Source of the DNA: Marinitenerispora sediminis
GTDB taxonomy: Bacteria; Actinomycetota; Actinomycetes; Streptosporangiales; Streptosporangiaceae
Direction: 5' to 3'
Length of the DNA: 42,227 nt
Assembly: GCF_003336425.1 (NCBI RefSeq)
Contig: NZ_QEIO01000036.1
Location: 1 to 42,227, forward strand
A model generated the notes under the pieces. That model had not been told where the DNA came from and made no database searches. It saw only the letters and a program-made list of their open reading frames with translations. Positions 23,784 to 33,196 of this stretch are shown piece by piece (within the stretch, counting starts at the first letter, position 1; each line of letters starts with the position of its first letter). Made by a program: the position numbers and the translations under genes.

Positions 23784-24986
23784 GTGCGGACCACGCACAC
23801 TGATGGGGAAGAGTCCCGGAACGGGACGCGGGCGGCGGCGCCCGCGGGCGCGGAGCAGCACCGCGCGGACGTCACCGGGGCGCGCCGGGTCGTCGTCAAG
23901 GTCGGGTCGTCGTCGCTGACGACCCCCGACGGCCACATCGAGCGCGAGCGTATCGGGGAGCTCGCCGACGTACTGGCGGAGCGGCGCGCTGCCGGGGTCG
24001 AGGTCGTGCTGGTGTCCTCCGGCGCTGTGGCGGCCGGGATGACACCGCTCGGCCTGGCCCGGCGGCCCCGCGACCTCGCCACGCAGCAGGCGGCGGCGAG
24101 CGTCGGCCAGGGCCTGCTGCTGGCCCACTACAGCGCCGCCCTCGCGCGGCACGGCGTGACCGCCGCCCAGGTGCTGCTCACGGTCGACGACATGATGCGC
24201 CGGACGCAGTACCGCAACGCCCAGCGCACCCTGGGCCGGCTGCTGGAGATCGGCGCGCTGCCGATCGTCAACGAGAACGACACGGTGGCCACCGACGAGA
24301 TCCGGTTCGGTGACAACGACCGGCTGGCGGCCCTGGTCGCGCACCTGCTGCGGGCCGAGGCGCTGGTGCTGCTCTCCGACGTGGACGCCCTCTACGACGG
24401 CAACCCGAGCCGGCCCGGCGCGCGCCGCATCCCCGAGGTCCGCGGACCCGCCGACCTGGAGGGCGTGGACATCGGCACGGCCGGCCGGCGCGGCGTCGGC
24501 ACCGGAGGGATGGTCACCAAGGTGGAGTCGGCCCGGATCGCCACCGAGGCGGGGGTCCCCACCGTGCTGACCTCGGCCGCCAACGTCCGCGCCGCCCTGG
24601 TCGGCGAGCCGGTGGGCACCTACTTCGCACCGAGCCGGCGGCGCCGCCCCTCCACCCGGCAGCTGTGGCTGGCGCACGCCACGGCCGGCCGCGGCAGCGT
24701 GGTGCTGGACCCGGGTGCCGTCCGGGCGGTGGTGCGCGAGCACGCGTCGCTGCTGCCCGCGGGCGTGGTGAAGGTGGAGGGCGAGTTCGCGGCGGGCGAT
24801 CCGGTCGACCTGCGCGACGAGGACGGGGTGATCGTGGCCCGGGGCCTGGTCAACTACGACTCCGCCGAGATACCCGACCTGATGGGGCGCTCGACGCGCT
24901 GGCTCGCCCGTGAGCTGGGACCTGCCTACGAGCGCGAGGTGGTGCACCGGGACGACCTGGTGCTGCTCGCCCGGCACCGGCGCTAG
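23784..24986 (+). CDS. proB: Glutamate 5-kinase
   Basis: ProB (400 aa) phosphorylates glutamate, the first step to proline. The start GTG 23784 is the only usable start before the core, with GGAACGGAAC in front; this leaves about 33 non-conserved residues before [12 protein letters not shown], the ATP-binding strand. Other marks: [56 protein letters not shown] and [12 protein letters not shown] (kinase domain to about 280). The C-terminal PUA domain (about 295-390) includes [10 protein letters not shown] and [16 protein letters not shown]. proA follows after 145 bp, so both proline steps are encoded together. Confidence 0.96.
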   Translation: MRTTHTDGEESRNGTRAAAPAGAEQHRADVTGARRVVVKVGSSSLTTPDGHIERERIGELADVLAERRAAGVEVVLVSSGAVAAGMTPLGLARRPRDLATQQAAASVGQGLLLAHYSAALARHGVTAAQVLLTVDDMMRRTQYRNAQRTLGRLLEIGALPIVNENDTVATDEIRFGDNDRLAALVAHLLRAEALVLLSDVDALYDGNPSRPGARRIPEVRGPADLEGVDIGTAGRRGVGTGGMVTKVESARIATEAGVPTVLTSAANVRAALVGEPVGTYFAPSRRRRPSTRQLWLAHATAGRGSVVLDPGAVRAVVREHASLLPAGVVKVEGEFAAGDPVDLRDEDGVIVARGLVNYDSAEIPDLMGRSTRWLARELGPAYEREVVHRDDLVLLARHRR

Positions 24987-25069
24987 CCGGTCGCCGCCGC
25001 GTGCGCCCGACCTGCACGTACGCGGAGCGCCTCCAGCCCGCCGTCCCGGCGCCGTGGCCGGCGGACGCG

Positions 25070-25075
25070 TAGGCT
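25070..25075 (+). promoter_or_regulatory. Candidate -10 box upstream of proA
   Basis: TAGGCT in the 145-bp gap between proB and proA, 57 bp before the proA start. The gap is long enough for an internal promoter. No -35 is evident. Confidence 0.28.
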
Positions 25076-25131
25076 CAAGACACGGCGGGAGCGGCGGTGG
25101 GCCGCCGACGAACGAGAGTGGAGAAGACACG

Positions 25132-26391
25132 ATGAGTGACATCGAGCGGGACGTCCGCGCCGTCGCGGAGCGCGCCCGGGAGGCCGCCGCGGACCTCGCC
25201 CCGCTCAGCAGGGCGGCGAAGGACGAGGCGCTGCAGGCGATGGCCGACGCCCTGGTGAAGCACGCGGACCAGATCGTCGAGGCCAACGCCGAGGACGTCG
25301 AGCGCGCCCGCGCCGCCGGGCAGAGCGCGGCGATGGTCGACCGCCTGGCGCTCACCGCGAGCCGGATCGAGGCGATCGCCGACGCGGTGCGGGAGATCGT
25401 CGACCTCCCGGACCCGGTGGGCGAGGTGGTGCGCGGTTCGACGCTGCCCAACGGACTGGAGCTGCGGCAGACGCGGGTCCCGCTCGGCGTGATCGGCATC
25501 ATCTACGAGGGCCGGCCGAACGTGACCGTGGACGCGGCCGCCCTCTGCCTGAAGAGCGGGAACGCCGCGCTGCTGCGCGGCTCCTCCTCCGCCTACTCGT
25601 CCAACACCCGCATCGTGGAGGTGCTGCGCGGCGCGCTGGAGGGGACCGAGGTGCCGGTGGACGCCGTGCAGCTGGTGCCGGGGGTCGAGCGCGACTCCGT
25701 GCGGCACCTCATGCGGGCCCGCGGGCTGGTGGACGTGCTCATCCCGCGCGGTGGCGCGTCGCTGATCCAGACCGTCGTGCGCGAGTCGACGGTGCCGGTC
25801 ATCGAGACCGGTGTCGGCAACTGCCACGTCTATGTCGACGCGCACGCCGACCTGGACAAGGCCCTGGCGATCACCGTCAACAGCAAGGCCCAGCGGGTGT
25901 CGGTGTGCAACGCGGCCGAGACGCTGCTCGTGCACGCCCGCGTGGCCGAGCGCTTCCTGCCGCGGGCCCTGGGCGCGCTGCGCGACGCCGGGGTCACCGT
26001 GCACGGCGACGACCGGGTCCGGGCGTTCGACGACGCGGTGGTGCCGGCGACCGAGGCCGACTGGACGACCGAGTACCTGTCGCACGACATCGCGGTGCGG
26101 GTCGTGGACTCCCTGGACGAGGCGGTGGCGCACATCCGGGAGTACTCCTCGGCGCACACCGAGGCCATCGTCACCGACTCCCAGTCGGCCGCCCGCCGGT
26201 TCGTCGCGCGGGTCGACTCGGCCGCGGTGATGGTGAACGCCTCCACCCGCTTCACCGACGGCGGCGAGTTCGGCTTCGGCGCCGAGATCGGCATCTCCAC
26301 CCAGAAGCTGCACGCCCGCGGCCCGATGGGCCTGCAGGAGATGACGTCCACCAAGTACGTCGTCACGGGCGACGGGCACGTCCGGGAGTAA
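25132..26391 (+). CDS. proA: Gamma-glutamyl phosphate reductase
   Basis: ProA (419 aa) reduces glutamyl phosphate with NADPH to glutamate semialdehyde, the second step to proline. I start at ATG 25132 ([16 protein letters not shown]), which has GGAGAAG 6 nt upstream. It has the aldehyde-dehydrogenase fold; landmarks are [43 protein letters not shown], and the catalytic C259 in [11 protein letters not shown]. The C-terminal [27 protein letters not shown] run is split here by nothing and is complete. Length is standard. Beyond it the conserved order is interrupted before nadD. Confidence 0.97.
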   Translation: MSDIERDVRAVAERAREAAADLAPLSRAAKDEALQAMADALVKHADQIVEANAEDVERARAAGQSAAMVDRLALTASRIEAIADAVREIVDLPDPVGEVVRGSTLPNGLELRQTRVPLGVIGIIYEGRPNVTVDAAALCLKSGNAALLRGSSSAYSSNTRIVEVLRGALEGTEVPVDAVQLVPGVERDSVRHLMRARGLVDVLIPRGGASLIQTVVRESTVPVIETGVGNCHVYVDAHADLDKALAITVNSKAQRVSVCNAAETLLVHARVAERFLPRALGALRDAGVTVHGDDRVRAFDDAVVPATEADWTTEYLSHDIAVRVVDSLDEAVAHIREYSSAHTEAIVTDSQSAARRFVARVDSAAVMVNASTRFTDGGEFGFGAEIGISTQKLHARGPMGLQEMTSTKYVVTGDGHVRE

Positions 26392-26402
26392 CCGCCAGCG
26401 GG

Positions 26403-26435
26403 CCGCGGCGGGGGCGGGAGAGCCCCCCGCCGCGG
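26403..26435 (+). terminator. Hairpin terminator after proA
   Basis: CCGCGGCGGGGG (26403-26414) pairs perfectly with CCCCCGCCGCGG (26424-26435) over a 9-nt loop, 11 bp after the proA stop. Confidence 0.78.
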
Positions 26436-26687
26436 TCCGCCGAGGTTCCGGCGATCACCGCGCCCCCGGGCTTCGGGGATGCGGCGCTCTTGGCGATCCG
26501 CGGTAGCCCGGCACCGTCCCGCGGCGACGCGCGAACCCCGATGGGGAGACGCCGGCTTGGGTACCTGTCCACCCGGCTGGACCCGTGCGAGCCTGTCGCC
26601 GGCTCCCGGGCGGCGCGCGGCCGGACCGCGGTCGGCGGGCGCGGTGGGAATCCCGCCGGAGCTGACCGGGACCCGTTTCCCGCGCAC

Positions 26688-26745
26688 GGCCTCCGACCGC
26701 CAGGCCTCCGACCGCCAGGCCTCCGACCGCCAGGCCTCCGACCGG
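26688..26745. repeat. 15-bp tandem repeat, about 4 copies
   Basis: The unit GGCCTCCGACCGCCA is repeated exactly at 26688, 26703 and 26718, with a fourth partial copy from 26733 to 26745. It sits in apparently non-coding DNA. It looks like a variable-number tandem repeat; copy number may differ among strains. Confidence 0.88.
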
Positions 26746-27436
26746 CCTGGACCGGCGTCCCCGATCACGCCCCGCACGGCCGTCTCCGCGCCGATGGCGA
26801 GCCCCCGACCAGCACCACGTCCACCCCCGCGGACGCCGCGGGCCACCGGACCCCTCCGGGACCCGGCGCCGGAGGCGTCCGGCACCCGGCCGGTCGACCA
26901 CGGCCGGCACCGGCACCGGGGCCGCCGGGCGCGGGGCCCCTCATCCGGCTTCCGATGGCGGCACAGGGCCCAGCGCCGTCCCAGGCCCCGCCCGCCCGTC
27001 GCGGAGCCGCACCAGCTTGGGGGCGGTCCCGTCCCGGTCGGCCCAGGTGGCGGGACCGGCGGGCGCGGCTGGCCACCGCCGCGGCCGGCACCCCAGCGGC
27101 ACATCCCCGTGGTGCGGGCGGCCGCCGCGACCGGCCCGCCTCCGGCCGGAGAGGTCCCGCGGATCGTGCCCGTGCGCCCAGCCGTGCCGCCAGGTGGTGC
27201 CGGGCGGCGGCCGCGGCCACCGCCGCGCCGGGCCGTCGCCTCCGAGACCAGGCCGAACCTATCGTTGGAGGTGAGGGCAGGAGGCGAACCGCGCGCTCGC
27301 GGATCTCGGTGCGAACCGTGGCGCGGCGCCCGTCCGGTGCCGCCGGTACCGGTGGGCTCGCGACGATTCGGTGAAGTCCTGGCACGGCCGGTCCGGTTCC
27401 AGCAGTCTGAGAAGCCCGGCCGAAAGGAGAAGGCAC

Positions 27437-27886
27437 GTGAAGCTGCGCATGCTCGGATCGACGTCCCAGGGCGGGGGCTGCCCGACCCTGTACGAGACCG
27501 AGACCGGTGACATCGTCGTGCAGGGGGACCGGCTCACCGACCCCGAGGCACTGGCCCAGCTCAGCGACGTGCTCGACGGGGAGGAGTTCGTCGTGGTGCC
27601 CAGGGAGCTGCTCATCCGCTTCGCGCCGTGCGGGGGCCCCGGCCACCGCGCGTCCCCGGCCGTGCGGTGGCGGGGGAGAACCGCGGCGCTGCTGCGCGCG
27701 TTCTGCTGGACCACCCAGCACCGTGCGGCCGCGCCCGCCAACCGGGTGCCCGCCGTGCCGCGGGGCGTGCCGCCGCGGGCGGCCCGTCCGGCCCTGGCCG
27801 AGGCGCGGGTGCTGCCGGTGCCACCTCGTTCGTTCCCCGTTCTCCGCGGTGACGCCGGGCGGCGCGCTCCGAGCGACGCGGCGTGA
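27437..27886 (+). CDS. Small conserved actinobacterial protein with a long C-terminal extension, linked to an XRE regulator
   Basis: A 149-aa protein started at GTG 27437, with AAAGGAGAAGG 4 nt upstream. The first 65 residues (KLRMLGSTSQGGGCPTLYET, VVQGDRLTDPEALAQL, EFVVVPRELLIRF) look like the short proteins of about 65-70 aa that often lie next to XRE/DUF5753 regulators in actinobacteria. The other 84 residues are Arg/Pro/Ala-rich with two cysteines and no motif I recognise, yet they keep high G/C at third positions. The tail may come from loss of the original stop. The XRE gene starts 27 bp after it, so they form one unit. Function unknown. Confidence 0.7.
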   Translation: MKLRMLGSTSQGGGCPTLYETETGDIVVQGDRLTDPEALAQLSDVLDGEEFVVVPRELLIRFAPCGGPGHRASPAVRWRGRTAALLRAFCWTTQHRAAAPANRVPAVPRGVPPRAARPALAEARVLPVPPRSFPVLRGDAGRRAPSDAA

Positions 27887-27912
27887 CCCGACACTGGATC
27901 CACGGCAGGTAG

Positions 27913-28755
27913 ATGAGCACCGACTACCAGACCGCCCGCGAAACGCTCGGCGCGCGGCTGCGCGAGCTGCGACTGGCGGCCGGGCTGACCGGGCGCGGGC
28001 TGGCGGAACTGCTGGGCTGGTCGCCCAGCAAGATCAGCAAGCTGGAGCACGGCCGGCAGACGGCGGCGGGCGGCGACGTCCAGGCGTGGACCCGCGCGTG
28101 CGGCGCGGCCGAGGTCGCCGATGAGCTGATCATGCAGCTGCGGACGCTGGAGACCCACTACACGAGCTGGCGGCGGCAGCTCGCCACCGGTACGCAGGCC
28201 CGGCAGCGGGCCTTCCACGAGTTGGAGCGGCGCAGCCGCGCGCTGCGGAACTTCGAGTCCGCGTGCGTGCCCGGCCTGCTGCAGACTCCCGACTACGCGC
28301 GCTACATCCTGCGGCGCACGGTGGAGCTGCACGGGACACCGAACGACGTCGAGGCGGGGGTGCGCGCCCGGGTGCGGCGCCAGGAACTGCTCGCCGATCC
28401 GCACCGCAGGTTCGAGTTCCTGCTGTGGGAGCCGGCGCTGCGGCTGCTCATCTGCCCGGCCGAGGTCATGGCCGGCCAGCTGGACCGGATCGCCGGGCTG
28501 ATCGGCACGGGCACCGTCCGGATCGGGATCGTGCCGACGAACATCGAGGTGACGGCCGTGCCCACGCACGGTTTCTGGATCTTCGACGACGAGTTGGTCC
28601 TCGTCGAGACGATCGGCGCCGAACTCCGGCTGGCTGACGCCGACGCGATCACGCCCTACCGCAGGGTCTTCACCGAACTCGGCCGGGTGGCGGCGCGCGA
28701 CCACGCGGCACGGCGGGTGCTGGCCCGGATCCGCCGCGAACTGCCGATCCCGTGA
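27913..28755 (+). CDS. XRE-family helix-turn-helix regulator with DUF5753 domain
   Basis: A 280-aa transcription regulator. The start is ATG 27913, with a close AGG site. The N-terminal helix-turn-helix (about 10-66) reads LGARLRELRLAAGLTGRGLAELLGWSPSKISKLEHGRQ in two overlapping parts typical of XRE proteins. The rest (about 100-275) is the DUF5753 domain, recognisable from ALRNFESACVPGLLQTPDYAR, RRQELLADP, EFLLWEPALR and VTAVPTHGFWIFD. Such regulators are numerous in mycelial actinobacteria and normally pair with small proteins, often DUF397, which I do not see here. The flanking small genes at 27437 and 28881 may fill that place. Targets are unknown. Confidence 0.92.
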   Translation: MSTDYQTARETLGARLRELRLAAGLTGRGLAELLGWSPSKISKLEHGRQTAAGGDVQAWTRACGAAEVADELIMQLRTLETHYTSWRRQLATGTQARQRAFHELERRSRALRNFESACVPGLLQTPDYARYILRRTVELHGTPNDVEAGVRARVRRQELLADPHRRFEFLLWEPALRLLICPAEVMAGQLDRIAGLIGTGTVRIGIVPTNIEVTAVPTHGFWIFDDELVLVETIGAELRLADADAITPYRRVFTELGRVAARDHAARRVLARIRRELPIP

Positions 28756-28797
28756 GCGTGCGCCGGTGCCGTTGTCGGCGATCGCCGCCGACTCTCG

Positions 28798-28847
28798 GAG
28801 AAATTTCGAGAAATCCGGCTGAGCGACGAAATCACGGCTTCTAGCGT
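28798..28847 (+). promoter_or_regulatory. GAGAAAT direct repeats and candidate promoter
   Basis: GAGAAAT occurs at 28798-28804 and again at 28808-28814, one helical turn apart, with a GAAATTTC palindrome between. TAGCGT (28842-28847) is a -10-like box that would start transcription near 28854, 27 nt before the ATG at 28881. The AT-rich repeat may be the operator of the XRE regulator encoded upstream; this is inferred from position. Confidence 0.42.
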
Positions 28848-28880
28848 TGACCTGTGCGTTTCCGCGGCGAGGTGACGGTG

Positions 28881-29147
28881 ATGGCGACGTTTCCCGAGGT
28901 CAGCGACGGCGAAGAGCACCTGCTCCAGGAGATCCGGGACCGCTACCCCGACTGGCTGATCGCGCGTGCGGGGGTCCGCCTGGTCGCGACCCACCGGACG
29001 GAGCGGCCGGACCCGGAACGGGAGCGTGCGCTGGTGGTCACCCGGGTCGTCGCCGACTACCCGGAGCAGCTGGCGGCCCGGCTGTACGTGCAGGAGGCGC
29101 TGCGCTCCGGGCTCCGGGGCGGCGGCAGCCGGGCCACCAGCGCGTGA
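28881..29147 (+). CDS. Small hypothetical protein next to the XRE regulator
   Basis: An 88-aa soluble protein. I start at ATG 28881 because GAGGTGA lies 6 nt before it; in-frame GTGs at 28854 and 28872 are less likely. The core reads EVSDGEEHLLQEIRDRYPDWLIARAGVRLVATHR, resembling small proteins found around actinobacterial XRE/DUF5753 genes, in which LL..IR..YP.W is the recurring pattern. It has no membrane segment and no catalytic motif; the last dozen residues are a Gly/Arg/Ser tail. It appears to have its own promoter (see 28798-28847). A role as partner or target of the regulator is an inference. Confidence 0.65.
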   Translation: MATFPEVSDGEEHLLQEIRDRYPDWLIARAGVRLVATHRTERPDPERERALVVTRVVADYPEQLAARLYVQEALRSGLRGGGSRATSA

Positions 29148-29346
29148 GGGGGCGGGGCCGGTCGTGCGGGGGCCGATCGGCCCCGGCCGGGGTGCACCGG
29201 CCGACCGCGTCAGCACCGGGGCCGGGGCTCCGTCCCGCGGCGCTCCCGGAGTGTGTCCGCCCCGTCCGCCCGTTGTGGCCGCGGCCCCGCGGGCCGCGGC
29301 GTCCGCGGCGGGGACCCGGGGCGCGTCGCCGGACGCGCGGGGCCGG

Positions 29347-30393
29347 TCAGTTCGCGCTGCCGTCCTGCCCCCGCCCGGCGTTGCGCACGCGGTGCGCCAC
29401 GGAGTCGAAGAGCTTCCCGCCGGCGCTCGCGGCACTGCCGGCGACGTCGCGCAGCGTGCCGACCAGGGGGTCGGCCGTCCGCTCCCAGGACTCGCGGTAG
29501 GAGTTCGCGGCGTTGCGCGCCTCCTCGGCGATCGAGGCGTCGCGGTCGGTCCCGCGCCGGGGGTAGTCGCCGTTCACGATGCGCTGGTAGGAGCCGTCCT
29601 TCACCCAGCGGTCCAGCTCCGCCAGCCGGACGACCGCGAAGGGGTGGGTCTGGCCCATGAGGTTGAGCAGCTTGAGCAGGCCGTCCCGGGCGTCGCCGCC
29701 CCGGTCGTACTCCGCGGCCTGCTCAAGGAAGGCGTCGGAGTTCATCTCGGCGAGCCGGGAGCCGCCGGCCAGCTTCATGAGGGCGCGCTTGGCCGCGTCG
29801 GGGTCCTGCCCCGCGAGCAGGCCGGCGCGGTCGCAGGAGAGTTCGGACTTGCGGTACCACTCCTCCAGCGCGGTCACGATGGCGCGCAGGCCGATGTAGC
29901 CGAGCGGGATCCACGCGACCCGGCTCGCGAGCCGGATCAGCGCCAGCAGCATGGTGCGGTACACCGCGTGGCCGGAGAGGATGTGCCCCACCTCGTGGCC
30001 GACGACGAAGCGCTGCTCCTCCGCGGTGAGGAGGTCGAACAGGCCGGTGGTCATGACGATGAACGGCTTGCTGCTGCCGATGGCCATGGCGTTGGGCTGC
30101 GGGTTGAGCTGGATGTACAGCTCGGGGACCTCGTCGAGGTCGAGCACGTAGGCGGCGTCGCGCACGTAGTCGTACACGTCGGGGAACTGCCGCTCGCTGA
30201 CGCGCACCGAGCCGGACAGGTACATCAGGCGCAACGCCCGCTCGTTGAACAACCCGGACAGCCGCTTGAACACCTCGTCGAAACCGCGCAGCGACCGCAG
30301 GGCGACCAGCGCGCCGCGGTCGGCCGGGTGCTCGTAGGCACGGGAGCTGATGTCGGCGAGTCGGACGCGGGCGCGATCGGGAGTGTTGGCCAT
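29347..30393 (-). CDS. M48-family zinc metallopeptidase
   Basis: A 348-aa peptidase of the M48 (Ste24/HtpX-like) family. The zinc motif HEVGH is at 133-137 in [13 protein letters not shown], and the third ligand is probably E184 in SELSCDRAG, the E-x-x-x-D arrangement of M48. A hydrophobic region at about 146-172 (between the motif and the glutamate) may sit in or on the membrane. The segment [26 protein letters not shown] before the motif is typical. The C-terminal 60 residues are charged helices without a domain. The start at ATG 30393 is the first in frame. It is alone on the minus strand between the XRE module and nadD; M48 enzymes often act in membrane protein quality control. Confidence 0.93.
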   Translation of the reverse strand: MANTPDRARVRLADISSRAYEHPADRGALVALRSLRGFDEVFKRLSGLFNERALRLMYLSGSVRVSERQFPDVYDYVRDAAYVLDLDEVPELYIQLNPQPNAMAIGSSKPFIVMTTGLFDLLTAEEQRFVVGHEVGHILSGHAVYRTMLLALIRLASRVAWIPLGYIGLRAIVTALEEWYRKSELSCDRAGLLAGQDPDAAKRALMKLAGGSRLAEMNSDAFLEQAAEYDRGGDARDGLLKLLNLMGQTHPFAVVRLAELDRWVKDGSYQRIVNGDYPRRGTDRDASIAEEARNAANSYRESWERTADPLVGTLRDVAGSAASAGGKLFDSVAHRVRNAGRGQDGSAN

Positions 30394-30571
30394 GTCGGCA
30401 TGCTATGCGCCGACCGTCCTCGAGCGCCACGATTTCGGGACATCAAGATATGACGCGTTTGAGGTGCCGCTGTGGGTAGGGCGGGGAATAAGCGATCCGA
30501 CAGCCCGGGTTAGTCTCGGCGTTGACCACGCGACCCGACGCCGGGGCGAGAAACCGAGCGAAAGCAAAGCC

Positions 30572-31267
30572 GTGCCGAACGAACCGACCAGTCCTCTCGA
30601 CGGGACTCTCCGCCCCGCAGCCGCTCGCGTCGACGTACCGGGCCGGCCGCGCCCGCGCCGGGTCGGCATCATGGGTGGCACCTTCGACCCGATCCACCAC
30701 GGGCACCTGGTCGCCGGCAGCGAGGTCGCCCACCTCTTCCATCTGGACGAGGTGGTGTTCGTGCCGACCGGTCAGCCCTGGCAGAAGGACTGCTCCAAGG
30801 TCACGCCGGCCGAGGACCGGTACCTCATGACCGTCATCGCCACCGCCGAGAACCCGCAGTTCCGGGTCAGCCGGATCGAGGTGGACCGGGCCGGTCCCAC
30901 CTACACCATCGACACGCTGCGCGAGATGCGGTCGATCTACGGTCCGGAGGTGGAGCTGTTCTTCATCACCGGCGCCGACGCGCTGGGCGCTATCCTGAGC
31001 TGGCGCAACGTGGATGAACTCTTCGAACTCGCGCATTTCGTAGGCTGTAACCGTCCAGGTCATCGGCTCACCGATACCGGGCTGCCCGACGGCAAGGTCA
31101 GTCTCGTGGAGATTCCGGCGTTGGCCATCTCCTCGACCGAGTGTCGGGAACGCGTCCGCAAGGGCGAGCCCATCTGGTACCTCGTGCCCGATGGCATCGT
31201 CCGCTACATCAACAAGACCGGGCTCTACCTCGACGACGGCATGGCCTTCGGTGCAGGCGCCGGCTGA
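30572..31267 (+). CDS. nadD: Nicotinate-nucleotide adenylyltransferase
   Basis: NadD (231 aa from GTG 30572) joins nicotinate mononucleotide and ATP to form NaAD on the way to NAD. Motifs: [13 protein letters not shown] (about 35-47) with the H-x-G-H nucleotidyltransferase site, [30 protein letters not shown], and [10 protein letters not shown] near the end. The start is uncertain: GTG 30572 adds about 30 residues before the core and has only a weak site; the frame is open further upstream. rsfS follows 56 bp on, a standard pair. Confidence 0.95.
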   Translation: MPNEPTSPLDGTLRPAAARVDVPGRPRPRRVGIMGGTFDPIHHGHLVAGSEVAHLFHLDEVVFVPTGQPWQKDCSKVTPAEDRYLMTVIATAENPQFRVSRIEVDRAGPTYTIDTLREMRSIYGPEVELFFITGADALGAILSWRNVDELFELAHFVGCNRPGHRLTDTGLPDGKVSLVEIPALAISSTECRERVRKGEPIWYLVPDGIVRYINKTGLYLDDGMAFGAGAG

Positions 31268-31323
31268 GCGCCGCCGAGCCGACCCGCCGCGTGGCAGGAC
31301 CCCAGGGAGGCAGCTGCTACATC

Positions 31324-31722
31324 GTGACCGCCACGGACAGGGCCGTCGAGCTCGTGAACATCGCCGCTGAGGCGGCGGCCGACAAACTCGCACAGGAGAT
31401 CATCGCCTACGACGTCAGTGAGCAGCTGGTGATCACTGACGCCTTCGTACTGTGCTCCGCGCCCAACGACCGCCAGGTGCGGTCCGTCGTCGACGAGATC
31501 GAGGAGCGGCTCCGCGCGGCCGGGGCCAAGCCGGTGCGGCGCGAGGGCGAGCGCGACGGGCGCTGGGTGCTGCTCGACTACGTCGACGTCGTCGTGCACG
31601 TCCAGCACGAGGAGGAGCGCGGCTTCTACGGCCTGGAGCGGCTGTGGAAGGACTGCCCGGTGATCCCGCTCCCCGAGGAGGCCCGGGGCCTCGCGCGCGC
31701 GGCGAGCTCCGGCGACCTCTGA
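31324..31722 (+). CDS. rsfS: Ribosome silencing factor RsfS (DUF143/Iojap family)
   Basis: RsfS (132 aa) binds L14 on the 50S subunit and blocks joining of the 30S, shutting down translation when nutrients are short. The sequence is typical: AAEAAADKLAQEIIAYDVSEQL, ITDAFVLCSAPNDRQVRSVVDEIEE, RREGERDGRWVLLDYVDVVVHV and ERGFYGLERLWKD. The start GTG 31324 (VTATDRAVEL) matches family starts; a GGGAGG lies 13 nt upstream, farther than usual, and an in-frame GTG 11 codons earlier is the alternative. It follows nadD, and a 16-bp hairpin comes after it. Confidence 0.96.
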   Translation: MTATDRAVELVNIAAEAAADKLAQEIIAYDVSEQLVITDAFVLCSAPNDRQVRSVVDEIEERLRAAGAKPVRREGERDGRWVLLDYVDVVVHVQHEEERGFYGLERLWKDCPVIPLPEEARGLARAASSGDL

Positions 31723-31769
31723 GCCCTCCACCGCCCTCACCGGCCTTCCCCACGCCGCCGGAGCCACCC

Positions 31770-31807
31770 GTGCGGGCGGGCCACCCATGCCGGTGGCCCG
31801 CCCGCAC
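31770..31807 (+). terminator. 16-bp perfect hairpin terminator after rsfS
   Basis: GTGCGGGCGGGCCACC (31770-31785) and GGTGGCCCGCCCGCAC (31792-31807) are exact complements with a 6-nt loop. It lies between rsfS and the phosphatase gene. Confidence 0.8.
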
Positions 31808-31878
31808 ACGGCTGCCGGGCGCACCCGGCCGGCCTCCCGGCCCCGACCCGTCGATCCGCAGTGGTCAGGAGTGAACCT

Positions 31879-32505
31879 GTGACCGAATCCCGCCGCGTGG
31901 TCTGCTGGCGCCACGGGCAGACGACCTGGAACGTCGAGAAGCGCTTCCAGGGCCAGACCGACATCCCCCTCAACGACACGGGTCGAGCCCAGGCCGAGCA
32001 CGCCGCCCGGCTGCTGAGCGCCCTGCGCCCGGACGCCATCGCCGCCTCCGACCTCCGCCGCGCCGCCGACACGGCCGCCGCGCTGTCCCGCCGCACCGGC
32101 CTGCCCGTGGAGCACGACAAGGGGCTGCGGGAGCGCACCGGCGGCCTGTGGGAGGGCCTCACCGGCGCCGAGATCCGGGAGCGCTGGCCGGAGGAGCACG
32201 CCCGCTGGGAGATCCCGGACGGCGAGGACATGGCCGCCGTGGCGGAGCGGGTCGCCGAGGCGATCCTGCGCCACCTCGCCCGCGTCCCGGAGGGCGGCGT
32301 GCTCGTCGTGGCGAGCCACGGCGCCGCCCTGCGCGCCGGGATCGGCCACCTCCTGGGCCTGCCCGCCGAACACCGCGACGTCCTCGGACCGCTGGACAAC
32401 TGCGCCTGGTCGGTCCTGGGCCCGCGCCGCGCGGGCGGCTGGCGGCTGCTGGAGCACAACGCCGGCACCCTGCCGCAGGAGTCCCAGCTCAGCGACGACC
32501 GCTGA
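31879..32505 (+). CDS. Histidine phosphatase family protein
   Basis: A 208-aa member of the phosphoglycerate mutase-like phosphatases. The start GTG 31879 has AGGAG 7 nt upstream; the GTG six codons earlier has none. The catalytic motif is CWRHGQTTWN (phospho-acceptor H12), followed by FQGQTDIPLNDTGRAQAEHAA, ASDLRRAADTA, the acid residue in LRERTGGLWEG, and the second histidine in VASHGAALRAG. In actinobacteria this gene often follows nadD-rsfS and is annotated as a phosphatase; some relatives act on phosphosugars. The substrate cannot be told from sequence. The tRNA-Ala genes follow. Confidence 0.93.
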   Translation: MTESRRVVCWRHGQTTWNVEKRFQGQTDIPLNDTGRAQAEHAARLLSALRPDAIAASDLRRAADTAAALSRRTGLPVEHDKGLRERTGGLWEGLTGAEIRERWPEEHARWEIPDGEDMAAVAERVAEAILRHLARVPEGGVLVVASHGAALRAGIGHLLGLPAEHRDVLGPLDNCAWSVLGPRRAGGWRLLEHNAGTLPQESQLSDDR

Positions 32506-32594
32506 GTGGCTGCGCGGCCGCCGTTTCGACTAACCGCCGCGACTCCGCTATTGTTCTGGGAGTCGGCCGGGGTGACCCGGGCCGGCTCCCGCCA

Positions 32595-32667
<73 letters not shown>

Positions 32668-32692
32668 CCCCGAACATGGATACCCACTCCGA

Positions 32693-32720
32693 CCAGCGGC
32701 TCTGCGGCCGCTGGTTTTTT
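32693..32720 (+). terminator. Canonical intrinsic terminator after the first tRNA-Ala
   Basis: CCAGCGGC (32693-32700) pairs with GCCGCTGG (32707-32714), followed by TTTTTT (32715-32720). It is the only terminator in the window with a full T tract. Confidence 0.9.
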
Positions 32721-32904
32721 CGTGCGCCCAGCGGGAACGCGCCGGCCGCTCAGCGGGGTGCGGCCGGGCGGGCGCCGCCAGGGCCGGGGTCGCGCCACCG
32801 CGGCCCTGCCGCGCTCTCCAAGCACCCCTCGCCGGGGACCGAAACGCCGCCGGCGGTTCGTTCGGAGCACCCCTCCAGGTCAGGTAAAGTTATGGATGTC
32901 GCGA

Positions 32905-32977
<73 letters not shown>

Positions 32978-32983
32978 CAGCCT

Positions 32984-33012
32984 GAAGGCGGTCCCGGTCC
33001 GGGGCCGCCTTC
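32984..33012 (+). terminator. Hairpin terminator after the second tRNA-Ala
   Basis: GAAGGCGG (32984-32991) pairs with CCGCCTTC (33005-33012) around a GC-rich loop, 7 nt after the tRNA end. Confidence 0.65.
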
Positions 33013-33196
33013 CGCGTTTCCGTGCGGCCGGCCGCCCCGGGGCATCCACCGGCCCCGGGGCGGGACCCGGAGCGGCACGGACACCTCTGCCCGCCACGGG
33101 ATTCCCCGGTTGCTCCGCCTTTCGCCGGATGGTGACGATCCCGTCTCGTGGGCATAACCACCCGCGACGGCGGCGCACGCAGTACGAGGAGGCACC

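Larger units (their letters stand above)
26392..27436. other. About 1 kb without a convincing gene after proA
   Basis: I find no ORF here with protein-like composition: all open frames on both strands are Pro/Arg/Gly/Ala-rich shadows without motifs. The stretch holds the proA terminator (26403-26435), a 15-bp tandem repeat (26688-26745), and many short GC palindromes. It could be the decayed remains of transferred genes or a long regulatory region for the following XRE module. It is out of keeping with the compact housekeeping genes on either side. Confidence 0.6.

Noticed and set aside
26455-27104. Several open frames on both strands after proA
   Set aside because: They are Pro/Arg/Gly-rich throughout, cross tandem repeats, lack ribosome sites and resemble no protein; kept as non-coding.
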